From assembly GCA_032716605.1 (NCBI GenBank), contig CM064571.1, forward strand, positions 11,290,405 to 11,354,404: a stretch of 64,000 nucleotides of DNA, given 5' to 3'. The DNA is from Paralithodes platypus. Lineage: Eukaryota; Arthropoda; Malacostraca; Decapoda; Lithodidae. Made by a program: the position numbers and the translations under genes. Below the pieces are notes generated by a model. That model did no database searches. It was given only the letters and a program-made list of their open reading frames with translations, and was not told the DNA's origin. Each line of letters opens with the position of its first letter. Position 1 is the stretch's first letter. Positions 1-9,440 of this stretch are shown here, in pieces.

Positions 1-1156
1 TAGGTTTGAGGGTTCTTACTTAGTAGAGGTTAAGAACTGTGTGTGTGTCTCCATTATTGATTTAGTGTTCTGCTCTTTTATTTAATGCTAGACTGGGATA
101 AGGTTACTGTAGTCGTTGTCTCCGATGTGTGTATGGTTTGTTTATACCTACACGACTTCGACCGGTCCTGTGGTAGCCTAGGTTGTCTTTTCGGCTGCGT
201 CTTTTTGCGAGTGCAGCATTGTGTTGACTGAGGGCTTTGGCCTGTTCCAGTTCCACACTTTGCTGCCTCTTTGCTTGTCTTTTGAGGGTCGCCAGGATAG
301 AACCAGATACTTGTGATCTGGATCTATCAAGAGAGCACCCCAGTCAATTAACGTAACGTAAAGGATGCAGTCTTAAGGACATCGCTAGGCTACGAGCCTG
401 TCTTGCTCAACCCCAGTTCCTTACCTAGAGTATCCCAGCTAGACATTATTAATTGAGTAGACACTTGTTAGTATTTAATATAAGCTCTTTGATATGTACG
501 CATTATTATTCACAGCATTTATTAGTCTAGGTTGTTGCTGAGCCGCACAACCATAGCAGACTGTTTCGTTGATGAGGAAGTACTTCTTTTAGTGTCGAGC
601 ATTACTACCGTTGCGCATTTATAGTATTCTCGTGTCAGTTAACATTATATGTCCTATCTTTTGGTGTATTCAGTCTACACGTGTGGTGTCCTGCCTCCTG
701 CCTTTATATAATTTAAGATACGAGCATCTTATGAGTATTAGACTTTCTTCAGAAGTTTCCAGGTCTATGCTGTAGGACTATACTTCACTTTCTTTCTGAT
801 AGGAGTGAAGAGTTTATTGTTGTTTAGAGTAACTGTATTGAAGCATCTTTTTATTGTATTAAATCTTGCAGTGATTTAATTGATCTTTCCATAGCTTCCC
901 TTTTATGCATTTTAACGTAACTTGCATCTTGTTTGTTATCAGGCTATACCAGTGTGGGTTAGCCTGAAGTAGAGTGCATTTATGCCCAGTTAAGGATACC
1001 CCGTTATCGCAGATTAACTCTGGAGGGCATAGGTGTTTTTGTTCGCCGGCATATAAGTTCGAGGGTTTGGATCTAGCGTACCGTTGTTGCATAGTGCCCT
1101 ACTACTAGTCCAATCATTAAGTGCCCTTGTTTTATTCGTAGCCCCGGTCGTAACAA
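1..1156. other. possible LTR or other retroelement end, unclassified
   Basis: No coding region is recognised. The right limit at 1151-1156 reads GTAACA after CCCCGGTC. Read on the minus strand this is TGTTACGACCGGGGC, which resembles the TGTTACG-type termini of many Gypsy LTRs. No matching opposite terminus, primer-binding site or second LTR copy is visible, so the LTR reading is weak. A 77-codon minus-strand ORF (859-1092) has no family resemblance I can name and a stop cluster just upstream. The rest is unremarkable mixed-composition DNA. Confidence 0.25.
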
Positions 1157-1223
1157 TATACATACATACATACGTTTCCAAACTAGCCCACTGTAAAATT
1201 AATGTGTTGTGCTTCAGTTTGTT

Positions 1224-1246
1224 AAAAAAAAAAAAAAAAAAAAAAA
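1224..1246. repeat. poly-A tract
   Basis: A run of 23 A residues follows GTT. It could be the tail of a retroposed element on the plus strand, but no element body is recognised upstream. The stretch 1247-1621 after it holds nothing identifiable. Confidence 0.8.
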
Positions 1247-1617
1247 TCTGATAATATATATTATTCTAGTAGCATATGTTTCAGTTGGATATATTAAAAT
1301 AATTATGATAACGATATATTACGATAATTCATAGCAAAATCACAATTTCCGATGCAAACTGCCAGTAACATTGGTGAATGGACCTCAGCTTTAAGGCCCA
1401 AGGACTTTTAGGCCAGCGTCATACGAACACTTCAACGCTATCTAGGACGAGGTGGATCGTTTTGGACCCTCCCAGTTTCATTCTCTTAATCTTGTAGATA
1501 TAAAGATGCTTCGCCTCATATGGTTGGCGATTATAAGACACTACACCCCATTCCAGTGTTGATTAAGAGAAATCAGCATTCTGTCGGGACATACAAAACT
1601 TGAAAAGGGTCTGGGGC

Positions 1618-1621
<4 letters not shown>

Positions 1622-1657
<36 letters not shown>
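1622..1657. repeat. (CT)n microsatellite
   Basis: About 18 uninterrupted CT dinucleotides. This is one of several long CT or AG tracts in the window; such density is common in decapod genomes. Confidence 0.95.
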
Positions 1658-1659
<2 letters not shown>

Positions 1660-1800
1660 TATTTTTTATAGCTTGGAGCGGGTATGCGGAGGTGGTTTGT
1701 TTTTAGTTTAGGGGGTAAATACAAATATATTGCTCAAAAATGTAATCACAACCCTCCCTCAATAAATCGATATATTATAATCTATATATTGCCAGACGGC

Positions 1801-2185
1801 TTAAGGGGGGTCACCTGCTTTTGTTTTTCTTTCTCTCCTTTTCTCGCTTTCTCTGGCTTGTACCCATTCGGCCCCATTCAGCCAACTGTATTAAGACGTT
1901 TATCCACATCCAGGTGTCGATATCTTCCTGGCGAGCGATAGCGAGCTAGCATTGTATGGAGAAATCTGGCTTCGCCGGAGAAATTTTTCCATCGACAAAC
2001 TTATAAATTTAGCTTGCTCTCAAAACCAAAATATATATATGTTGGCTCGCAACCGCTCACCAGGAAAATATTGACACCTGGATGGGGGTAAACATCTTAA
2101 ACCAGTAGGCTGAATGGGGCCAAATGGATACAAGCTAAAGAGAGAGGGAGAGAAAGATAACAAAAACCGAGGTGGGCTCCCTTAA
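1801..2185. mobile_element. fold-back TTAA element, family A copy 1
   Basis: A 385-bp element begins TTAAGGGGGG and ends CTCCCTTAA. The two arms are long inverted repeats of about 150 bp. The left arm contains TTCGGCCCCATTCAGCC, then a GGTGTCGAT box and CTGGCGAGCGATAGCGAGC; the right arm carries the reverse complements of all three. The centre holds a GGCTTCGCC mini-hairpin and AT-rich sequence. There is no coding capacity. Bounding TTAA tetramers suggest mobilisation by a piggyBac- or Kolobok-type transposase, which is inference from the target site only. Confidence 0.8.
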
Positions 2186-2237
2186 TCCCCGAGAGAGGGT
2201 GGCTACGAATAAATAAGTATACAATATGTTTTATACA

Positions 2238-2624
2238 TTAAGGGGGGTCCCCGGTTTTGTTTTTATCTTTCTCTCATTTTCTCTCTTTCCCTGGCTTGTA
2301 TCCATTCGGCCCTATCCAGCTAACTGTTTTAAGACGTTTATCCCCATCCAGGTGTCGAGCGATAGCGAGCCAGCATTGTATGGAGAAATCCGGCTTCGCC
2401 GGAGGCATTTTTCTATCGAAAAATTTACAAATTTAGCTTGCTGTCAAAACAAATATGTATATATATACTGTATGCTGGCTCGCTACCGCTCGCCAGGAAA
2501 ATATTGACACCTGGATGAGGGTAAACATCTTAAAACAGTAGGCTGAGTGGGGCCGATTGGATACAAGCCAAAGAGAGAAGGAGAGAGAGAGAGAGAAGAA
2601 CAAAAGCGAGGTGGGCTCCCTTAA
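2238..2624. mobile_element. fold-back TTAA element, family A copy 2
   Basis: A 387-bp copy of the same family, with TTAA at both ends and the same arm boxes in the same order (GGCCC(T/C)AT near 2310, GGTGTCGA, GAGCGATAGCGAGCCAG, then the GGCTTCGCC hairpin). It lies only 52 bp after copy 1. The arms differ from copy 1 by scattered substitutions and a small deletion between GGTGTCGA and GCGATAGCG, so this is a separate insertion or an old tandem duplicate rather than a fresh one. Confidence 0.8.
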
Positions 2625-2638
2625 CACTAGATTAGCGC

Positions 2639-2766
2639 TTAACACTTGTCTCTCTCTCTCAGCAACATTACGTGCTGAAATTGCCACACGACCTATGTCG
2701 AGCGCCGCCAGATAGTCCAGATTTATTATACTCGACTTATGTTGCGCCCCGACAGTTAGGGGTTAA
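2639..2766 (+). mobile_element. family D TTAA element, internally deleted or truncated copy
   Basis: This piece matches the right quarter of the full family D copies at 16525-17012 and 29027-29513. It shares CTTGTCTCTCTCTCTCAGC, ACGTGCTGAAATTGCCAC, CAGATAGTCCAGATTTATT and the terminal AGGGGTTAA. It starts with TTAACAC, the same heptamer that opens the full copies, so it may be an internally deleted element rather than a random fragment. Confidence 0.65.
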
Positions 2767-3215
2767 GTAGGCCTCGCATGAAAGCCTTTGCTGTATATTT
2801 GTGATGGCCAATATTTTGTCAGCATCATTTCTTGAATCTTTTGCATTGGCATCGGAATCTAAACTGAAGATTGATTAATTCCGATCAGATAAATAGTGTT
2901 AAATATTTAGCTCGTAAATTACCAGATCATATGGTGAAGGTGACCATTAGTAGACACTAGATTAGAAGGCCTGGGTTTGTCAACTGTACCATGCTATCAA
3001 TTTTACATCCTCATTTGCCACCGAACTACCATCCTTTTAAACTCGTTATTCACCAACAGATATATATTGACAGGAATTGCAAAAGTCTTATGAACTGTAA
3101 AATGTTGACTGGACAACTCAATCAGTTAACCATTTCAACCAGTGCCAAGTCATCTAATACTGTTAGACTATGTTAGCTTAAGTTAGAATAAGTTAGAACA
3201 AGTTAAGTTAGTACT
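2767..3215. other. no gene recognised
   Basis: AT-rich unique sequence. The last 55 bp (about 3158-3212) are a loose array of GTTAGA/AAGTTAG words. A 12-bp word, ACACTAGATTAG, occurs near 2623 and again near 2953. Nothing here supports a gene. Confidence 0.6.
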
Positions 3216-3228
3216 TTAACCCTTCCAG

Positions 3229-3292
3229 CCCGGGTGTCATTTTAAAATGACACCAAAACAAAAGGGCCGGAACCCGGGTGTCATTTTAAAAT
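3229..3292. promoter_or_regulatory. piggyBac 1 left subterminal direct repeats
   Basis: A 20-bp sequence starting CCCGGGTGTCATTTT occurs at 3229-3248 and again at 3273-3292. The first copy lies in a 20-bp perfect palindrome (3234-3253, GTGTCATTTTAAAATGACAC). Position just inside the inverted repeat suggests transposase-binding sites; that role is inference. Confidence 0.6.
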
Positions 3293-3397
3293 CCTTGTGC
3301 TTGAAAGCGTGCTTCAAAATTTGCGCGGCCAATTTTGGCATGGTAGGAGCGACCGCAGCGCCACCAAGCCTCAACTACTAGTGTTATCAGTTCGTAT

Positions 3398-3822
3398 GTG
3401 GCCGCCATAGCGAGTAATACTGAAAAAAAAAATTCCGACATGTCAGATTCGTTGCAACCTCCCGCGGGCCCCTGTGCTACCCCTCTCGCAACTTCAACGC
3501 CTGTTCCAACCGAGAAGAGAGCTCAACAAAAGAAAGTTAAGCGTTTGTTGAGTGATAGCGCTATACAGCGACAACTTTTTGAAAGTGATGAAGAGAGCAG
3601 TGGCGAAAGCTTGGTGGACAAGGTACAATTTATAAGTGAAAGTGAAGACGTTTCGTGGGCTTTGGAGACGACGATAATGTCGATTTATTTGAGGGGGGAG
3701 ACAGTAGTGATGATCCTGATGTGGAAGTGTTTCAGGAAGGTGCCATTGAGCTTCCCAGTGTGCTAGAACCTAGGCCTACCCCCTCGCCATCTTTGCTAGG
3801 TCAGCCTAGGCCTACCCCCTAG
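3398..3822 (+). pseudogene. piggyBac transposase 1, N-terminal region in broken frames
   Basis: The acidic, low-complexity N-terminus typical of piggyBac transposases is split between frames. The frame from ATG 3398 carries the Ser/Pro-rich start and the QLFESDEESSGE acidic stretch. Around 3655 the acidic coding sense continues in the next frame (FGDDDNVDLFEGG type), which runs to a TAG at 3820-3822. The main transposase frame is open from 3800. Two small compensating indels, one near 3655 and one at 3800-3820, would therefore reconnect the protein. Introns are a less likely explanation because no clear splice sites flank the shifts. Confidence 0.65.
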
Positions 3823-3844
3823 CCCTACCCCAGGACCTTCCCCT

Positions 3845-6037
3845 TTGCCTGCCCGTACGCCCTTGAAAGTGGGCAAATATTTCTACAAACAATCATTGAT
3901 CAAAACTGCAGCTAAAAAAGCACGCAGGGCAGCCGCAGAAAAGCATAGGGAAGCTGAAGATAGCGATAATGACGCCGACCCTGGCCTAGCAACCACCCGC
4001 ATTCCATTGTCCCGACGCCTTGACACGGGATGCCGCGTGGGTCACCCACAGCCCTCGCATTCATCTCTCGTTCAGGATGACCAAAGGGCCTCTTCAAGTG
4101 GTATTGGTGATGTGCCACAGGCCTCAACACACCGCAGAGCATTATTTCCTGCTGAAAAGCCCTCGGCTCGCCGCAAAAGGAGCCCAACTCCCGAGGCCTC
4201 GGCTCCCATTCTTGAAGCTCCCGCAGCCTCCCGCGCCCCACACCGCCGACGCCCGGTCACTTCTTCACCAGAATTGTCTCCTGAGGAGGATGCTGACGAC
4301 CCCAACATTGCCCCAGATGACCTGACGTCATCTGAGGAGGAAGAGGAACAGGAACAGGAAGAGGAAGAGGATGTGCCGACATATCGAGGGAGAGGGCGAG
4401 GTCGTGGACGTGGTCAGCCTGCCGACGCCGCTGGCCCTGGGCCTGGGCCTGGGCGTGGGCGTGCAGGGCGTCTGCCTGGGCGTCCGCCTGGCCAAGGGCA
4501 TGTGCCAGGGCGTCCAGGGCGTGTGCCTGCTGCAGCACGACCTCGAGCATCAGCATCCGACCTGTTTGTGTGGACAGATGGAGCTGATTTTGAGCCAGAT
4601 TGTCCTGCCTTTGACGAGGTACAGATGGGTTCTGGGGTGTCACCAGCATATCTCTGTGGCCCAGATGCTACCCCCAGTGAACTTTTCTGTGGCTTCTATG
4701 ACAATGAAGTCATGGAATACCTCGTCAAAGAGACAAATCACCACCATGCTATCTGTGCTAACTTTCTTGGGAGGAAGACCAGTGCCAAGATGGTGGCATG
4801 GAGAGCTCTCACTGTGGCAGAACTATATGTGTTCTTGGCACTCACAATGCTGATGACTCATATAAGGAAGCACGTTCTGGCTGACTACTGGATCACTAGC
4901 GACATCATAACGACTCCATCATTTGGCAAATACATGTCCAGGGACAGGTACTTCGACATCCTCTCCTATCTCCACCTGACAAACAACATGGCAGTCCACC
5001 TTCCCGACTCATTATGGAAGATCAGGAAGCTGTATGACATGATACGTCATCGGTTCACCACATACCTGATTCCTTTCCAGAAGATGTGCCTCGACGAGTC
5101 TCTGGTCCTGTTCCGTGGTAGGCTGCACTTCCGACAGTATATCCCATCCAAGAGACACCGCTTCGGCATCAAGCTCTTCGTCCTCTGCGACTGCTTGACG
5201 GGGTATGTGCTGGACTTTATAGTCTACAGCGGCAAGGCTGGAGAAGTTGTGACCGACCCTCTCATTGGTTTTGGTGGCGCTGTAGTGAAGAAGATGATGG
5301 AGAGGCACTTCAATAATAACCACATCCTCTACACAGATAATTATTACACGTCGCCTCTCCTGACCAAGTACCTCCATGACCGCAAGACCGGAACTGTCGG
5401 CACAGTCAAGGGCAAAAGGAAGGGCATGCCAGGCTACCCAACCAAGACGAAGAAGGCTGACATCTTCCACAAGAAGAGTGGCCCCATCCTCTCCATCCAC
5501 TGGCATGACCAGCGCAAGGTCAACCTCCTCACCACATGCCACAAGGCCCAGATGGTCGCCACAGGGAAGGAGGACCGAACAACCAAGAACCCCGTCCAAA
5601 AACCAGCTGCTGTTCTGGATTATAACATCAACATGCGCCTCGTTGACAAGTCCGACATGCACATGGGCTTCATCGACTGCCTGCGAACATCTTGCAGGTG
5701 GTACAAGAAGTTTATCCTGCATACGGTAGATATGTCGATCCTCAATGCCTACAACATCTACTGTCTGAGGACTCCAGGAGCCAAGAAGTACAAGTCCCTG
5801 CGGAAGTTCCACAAGCAGGTGCTACTTGAGCTCCTGTCTACACATACGGGTACACCAGGCAGGCCAATACAAGGACCAGGCCAGCTTGACAGAACGGGGT
5901 GTGCTGAATTCTTCAGGAAGCACCAGCTCAGCGCCCTTCCTTTCAAAGCACCAGGTAGTAATGTTAGGAGTCAGAAGAGGTGCCATGTGTGCAGCCACAC
6001 AACTCGCAGACCCCGCAAACCCACAAAAACCACTTAG
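3845..6037 (+). CDS. piggyBac transposase 1, main open frame
   Basis: The frame is open from 3800; the TTG at 3845 is only the first near-cognate start, so the true N-terminus lies upstream in the shifted frames. A Gly/Arg-rich low-complexity segment (about residues 179-235) precedes the DDE_Tnp_1_7 catalytic domain. The three catalytic Asp positions of the family are visible: D417 in CLDES, D498 in YTDNYYTS and D601 in LVDKSD, with a further Asp at 604 as in the insect enzyme. A C-terminal cysteine-rich zinc-binding domain begins at RCHVCSH but is cut by a TAG at 6035-6037. The enzyme would excise and reinsert DNA at TTAA. The catalytic core looks intact, but a protein made from this copy would lack its end-binding domain. 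Confidence 0.85.
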   Translation: MPARTPLKVGKYFYKQSLIKTAAKKARRAAAEKHREAEDSDNDADPGLATTRIPLSRRLDTGCRVGHPQPSHSSLVQDDQRASSSGIGDVPQASTHRRALFPAEKPSARRKRSPTPEASAPILEAPAASRAPHRRRPVTSSPELSPEEDADDPNIAPDDLTSSEEEEEQEQEEEEDVPTYRGRGRGRGRGQPADAAGPGPGPGRGRAGRLPGRPPGQGHVPGRPGRVPAAARPRASASDLFVWTDGADFEPDCPAFDEVQMGSGVSPAYLCGPDATPSELFCGFYDNEVMEYLVKETNHHHAICANFLGRKTSAKMVAWRALTVAELYVFLALTMLMTHIRKHVLADYWITSDIITTPSFGKYMSRDRYFDILSYLHLTNNMAVHLPDSLWKIRKLYDMIRHRFTTYLIPFQKMCLDESLVLFRGRLHFRQYIPSKRHRFGIKLFVLCDCLTGYVLDFIVYSGKAGEVVTDPLIGFGGAVVKKMMERHFNNNHILYTDNYYTSPLLTKYLHDRKTGTVGTVKGKRKGMPGYPTKTKKADIFHKKSGPILSIHWHDQRKVNLLTTCHKAQMVATGKEDRTTKNPVQKPAAVLDYNINMRLVDKSDMHMGFIDCLRTSCRWYKKFILHTVDMSILNAYNIYCLRTPGAKKYKSLRKFHKQVLLELLSTHTGTPGRPIQGPGQLDRTGCAEFFRKHQLSALPFKAPGSNVRSQKRCHVCSHTTRRPRKPTKTT

Positions 6038-6112
6038 GAATGCCTCGAGTGTCAAGTTGGACTGTGTGCTGGCACCTGCTTCAACGACTTCCACACTCTA
6101 ACAAACTTTTGA
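6038..6112 (+). pseudogene. remnant of the transposase 1 C-terminal Cys-rich domain
   Basis: Immediately after the TAG, the same frame continues for 24 codons with the spacing of the second half of the piggyBac zinc-binding domain: CLEC, then CAGTC, then FNDFH, ending at a TGA. A single nonsense codon therefore separates the two halves. In the family this domain recognises the transposon ends. Confidence 0.7.
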
Positions 6113-6330
6113 AGTGGAAGTGACAACAGTGAAAGTGACACTGAAATGTAGGCTAAGAATAATAATATAACTAAGTATAAGTGAAAAGGACACATAAGTA
6201 ATAATAAGTGCCTTCAATAACAATATGAACAAGTGAAAGTGACACTAAAATATATATTTCTAACAATAAATAAGTGAAAATGACACTCAATAAGCCTAGG
6301 CCAGTCAAAGTGACAGTATAATAATAATAA
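6113..6330. promoter_or_regulatory. piggyBac 1 right subterminal TGACAC repeats
   Basis: The 3' non-coding region repeats the word GTGAAAGTGACAC and close variants about five times (near 6114, 6131, 6226, 6271, 6308). The TGACAC core is the same half-site as in the left-end palindrome at 3234-3253. Clustering of one word near both ends suggests a transposase-binding motif. The remaining 6331-6562 carries the right terminus. Confidence 0.5.
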
Positions 6331-6562
6331 CGCGGCAAAAGTTACCTCCACTTCCATCACTATCACTCCGGAACCAGTTGAGCTAGAAAGCTCTACTCAA
6401 CGCCATTCTACGCAGCAAGGTAAGGCGCTCATTTCTATATATGTTTGATTAATGTAGGTCATATATTAAGCGAGATTAGCCTTAGTTTACTTTTGTTGAT
6501 ATTCGACCAGATCGCCCGGATACGAGCTCCGTCATTAGGAGAGCCTGCCCGGGCCAGGAGGG

Positions 6563-7249
6563 TTAACCCTTTCACTGCTGCTGATGTACTAGTACGTCCT
6601 ATGTAAAAACAAGTCCTATACTGAGGATGACACACCTATACTTGTTGGTAGTACCAGCTGAGTTGGTTACACCAATCCGCCTTGCTTGTTGCCAGATGCT
6701 TCCACGATGCTTCTAGGCTTGCCACCCATACGTATATCAGTCTACTCTATGCATTGGTTGAGGGATGGTATATGTCCAAGCAAGAGGTGTTTTAGAAGAT
6801 GAAATCCAATGAAAACAGGGCTACTTTTACATTTTTTGTGACTTCTATATACCAGGTACGAATGTGAGGTTCATTTCATGTTACAGGCCATAATTCATAT
6901 TGTCTTTTAAACATAAAACTTAAAATAACGCATTATGTCATTGAGTTATTGAGATATGTAAGGTAAAATATGAACAAGGAAGTAACACAATGTGATAGTA
7001 TGTTTTGTAAGCTGCCACGAGTGAACAAGAACAAGGAAACTTTTGTTCAATATTCCGAAGGCCACGAGGCTTGTAATGAATGCATGCAGCCTTGTATGCG
7101 GATGATTCAATCTTTTCTTTGGAACTAATTTAAATTCTATTAGGGCTACAGATATAGCACTAGGGTGATGTATCATAAGTGGAAATAGAGGGAAAATGCC
7201 CACCAGAGTGAACTCTTAGCTATGTAACCCCCTGCTAGTAAAGTGTTAA
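6563..7249. mobile_element. candidate non-autonomous TTAA element
   Basis: It begins TTAACCCTTTCACTGCTG and ends so that the reverse complement reads TTAACACTTTACTAGCAG, a weak inverted repeat of about 12 matches in 18. There is no coding region. It abuts piggyBac 1 and shares its TTAA, which would mean one element inserted at the edge of the other. Confidence 0.4.
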
Positions 7250-8060
7250 ATTGGCTCTGGTTTGAATATCAATGGTTCATTTGCCACTGGTTGTGATCTG
7301 CTAGTTGAATTTGTCTACTGGTTGAGTTGTCCAGGAACTGGGTAATATGCAGTATATGTTATATCAGCATCTCCTGAGTACCAGCTAAATATTTATAAAT
7401 GTACCACCCAGGACCGGCTGATTCTGATTTTTTTGTTATTCCAGAAACAATAGCGAATGGGTTAGGAATGAAGGAAAAACCACGAAAAACCGATCAAAAA
7501 GCTCAAAAAATGGTCCTACAGAGCCTCCGAAAATGGATTTTACAGGAGTAAAAAATTGAAGTCAATTTCCCCCAAAAAACATGTTTTTGCACGCTCACAC
7601 GCACGCGGTTGGACTTTGAGAGTTTTCAACCATCGGCATGGGTGCGTGGGATACTTACACAGTTCCTATACAAATCTGAGCCCTCTAGGTGCCATAGGAC
7701 CGGAGTAATTGGGACCGGACCAGACAGGACGCAACGTACGAGTCGCTGGGGTTTAGCGTTACATACATTGTTGACGCAAACGCTGCGTCTCTGGGGCTCA
7801 GTGGGTTAAGAGCCATTTCTTTTCTCAATTACTTTGAAATTGTAAAAACTAATTGAGAATATGGAATTACCCTTTTTACTGTTTTTCCCCAAATCGCCTG
7901 AATAGGGAACTGGGAATAACAAATTGAGAATATGAATTTTTTTCCCAATTCAATGGTTGGGGGGTGTGGAGAATTAGATGAGCCCGAGGGCACATCCACA
8001 TTATTTAGAATATTCCCATTGAAAACTAGGTGCACTCCGTTGAGCAAATTTCTTTAAGCA
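7250..8060. other. no gene recognised; isolated TTAA-type end at 7806
   Basis: AT-rich sequence in which I recognise no coding region. CTGAGCCCCAGAGACGCAGCG read on the minus strand follows TTAACCCA at 7799-7809, which looks like one terminus of another piggyBac-like element, but I could not find the partner end. Confidence 0.4.
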
Positions 8061-8350
8061 CTTCTTCCCTGGTGCATATCCTATCTGTCCAGCAAGTTCG
8101 TGAATATCGGTTCATAACTATAAAAGATAGGTAGGCTGGCGTAAATATACACCCTACCGATTGCCTCCACAACATAATCGGTTCTTCCTTGGCGCATACT
8201 CAATCTACCCACCAAATGTCATTAAGATCTGTTAATAACTTTACGAGATAGGATGGCTGACGAAGGTATGCGCTGTATCGATCGCCTCCAAAAGTGAATC
8301 CCTTCTTCAGAGATGGTCATCCTATCTGTCTACCAAATTTCGTGAAGATC
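8061..8350. repeat. diverged ~120-bp tandem repeat, 2.4 copies
   Basis: The block CTTCTTCC..TGG(T/C)GCATA followed by CTATCTGTC.A.CAA and later GCCTCCA recurs at about 8061, 8181 and 8301, a period of 120 bp. Identity is moderate. The core word (CTATCTGTCTACCAAATTTC at 8322) resembles motifs common in dispersed arthropod repeats. Confidence 0.65.
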
Positions 8351-8455
8351 CTAGGCTACCCGGTACTATAGTGCAGAGGAGTTCAGTACATACATAGATA
8401 AGTATCCAGTATTCGATAATGGATATGAATCGAAAGTGTGTACTAAACCTATATC

Positions 8456-8540
8456 TGTCATGGTGGCATAATGCATAGCGTTACTGCGATCTGTATGGGT
8501 TTCGATCTACCGCGATCGAATCGAATCCCGGTAGAATCGC
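8456..8540 (+). mobile_element. tRNA-like SINE head
   Basis: TGGCATAATGCATAGCG (8464-8480) fits a pol III A box and GAATCGAATCCC (about 8517-8528) fits a B box, about 50 bp apart as in tRNA genes. The sequence does not fold into a clean tRNA and lacks a convincing acceptor stem, so a tRNA-derived SINE fragment is likelier than a tRNA gene. Confidence 0.5.
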
Positions 8541-9216
8541 ATACTTTCACTAATTTAGCTTTGTGTGAATTAATGTAAATAACGGAGTTTGAATAATTTG
8601 TATATAGATTAAAAATAGCTTGTATATTTTCAGAAAGGAGACCTCGGCCAAGATTAACTACACGTGCAGATGATCACAACATCGTTCAGGCAGCGCAGGA
8701 CAACCCCTTCACAAACGCCGTCGCAATCCGTGAACAACTGCAGTTGGATGTGTCTGATGATACTGATGATACACACACACACACACACCCACACACCAGC
8801 GTGCGCGCGCTGGTGTATGTGTGTGTTGTAAATGGGTCATGGACAGCCTAGAGGGAAGATAAATATATGATACGCCTATTAGCCTATATGTGATCATGAC
8901 TAGCCTAAACAAACCTCTTATCTCTTATCTATATTCCATCACAGAAATGTGTAACTAAGTAAAGTAATGAATTTAAATTAAAGAAATATTATTCGCTCTC
9001 CAAGGACTCGAGACTGTTACTTCGTGATGCTACTTCAAAATATATTCTTGTTAATTTCGCATCATAAAAGTGAATATTAATAAATTAATTCCATAATGTG
9101 AATCGTTAATTAAAACTATAAATGGACATATACAGTATAATAGTGTCACATTTAACAAAATGTATACTTCTCTAACGAGAGAAAGGGAGAGAGAGAGAGG
9201 AAGCCGTTTCAGCTAC
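8541..9216. other. no gene recognised; (CA)n with hairpin
   Basis: AT-rich DNA. At 8770-8825 an (AC)n tract runs into an imperfect inverted repeat: CACACCAGCG, a short GC-rich loop, then CGCTGGTGTATGTGTG. A GA-rich tract lies at 9178-9200. Confidence 0.55.
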
Positions 9217-9227
9217 TTAACCCGGGA

Positions 9228-9284
9228 ACTGCAGGAAGACTCTTAAGAGTTCCCCCGGCAGACTGCGGGAAGACTCTTAAGAGT
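9228..9284. promoter_or_regulatory. piggyBac 2 left subterminal direct repeats
   Basis: A 23-bp sequence beginning ACTGC(A/G)GGAAGACTC occurs at 9228-9250 and 9262-9284 with one mismatch. Each copy ends in the perfect palindrome ACTCTTAAGAGT. This mirrors the arrangement at the left end of element 1 without sharing its sequence. Confidence 0.6.
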
Positions 9285-9440
9285 AAGGCTTTTGAACACT
9301 TACCAAAACCGCGGGTTTATAGGCAGCCGGCTACAAATTGGTGTGGGTGTAGTACTACATGGCAACTCTCGATACCACCCCGCCACACGCTCGCCCCGCA
9401 CTCGCACAAGCACCACCGCGCCAGAACCCAAGCACTAGTC

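Larger units (their letters stand above)
3216..6566 (+). mobile_element. piggyBac element 1, full-length with TTAA ends
   Basis: Bounded by TTAA at 3216-3219 and 6563-6566. The left end reads TTAACCCTTCCAGCCCGGG and the reverse complement of the right end reads TTAACCCTCCTGGCCCGGG, an inverted terminal repeat of about 19 bp with few mismatches. The interior carries a piggyBac transposase. TTAA duplication and CCC-starting termini are the hallmark of the superfamily. At 3.35 kb with both ends present this is a complete but mutated element. The right TTAA is shared with the candidate element starting at 6563. Confidence 0.88.

Noticed and set aside
859..1092. 77-codon minus-strand ORF
   Set aside because: No recognised motif, stops just upstream, and likely non-coding LTR-like context.
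4257..4853. ORFs in other frames of the piggyBac 1 transposase
   Set aside because: Shadows created by Gly/Arg- and Glu-rich low-complexity coding sequence; only the main frame has the catalytic domain.
5012..5812. 266-codon minus-strand ORF opposite the transposase catalytic domain
   Set aside because: Antisense shadow with no family resemblance; the plus strand has all the expected motifs.
8456..8540. Functional tRNA gene
   Set aside because: A- and B-like boxes are present, but no consistent acceptor stem or anticodon arm can be drawn.
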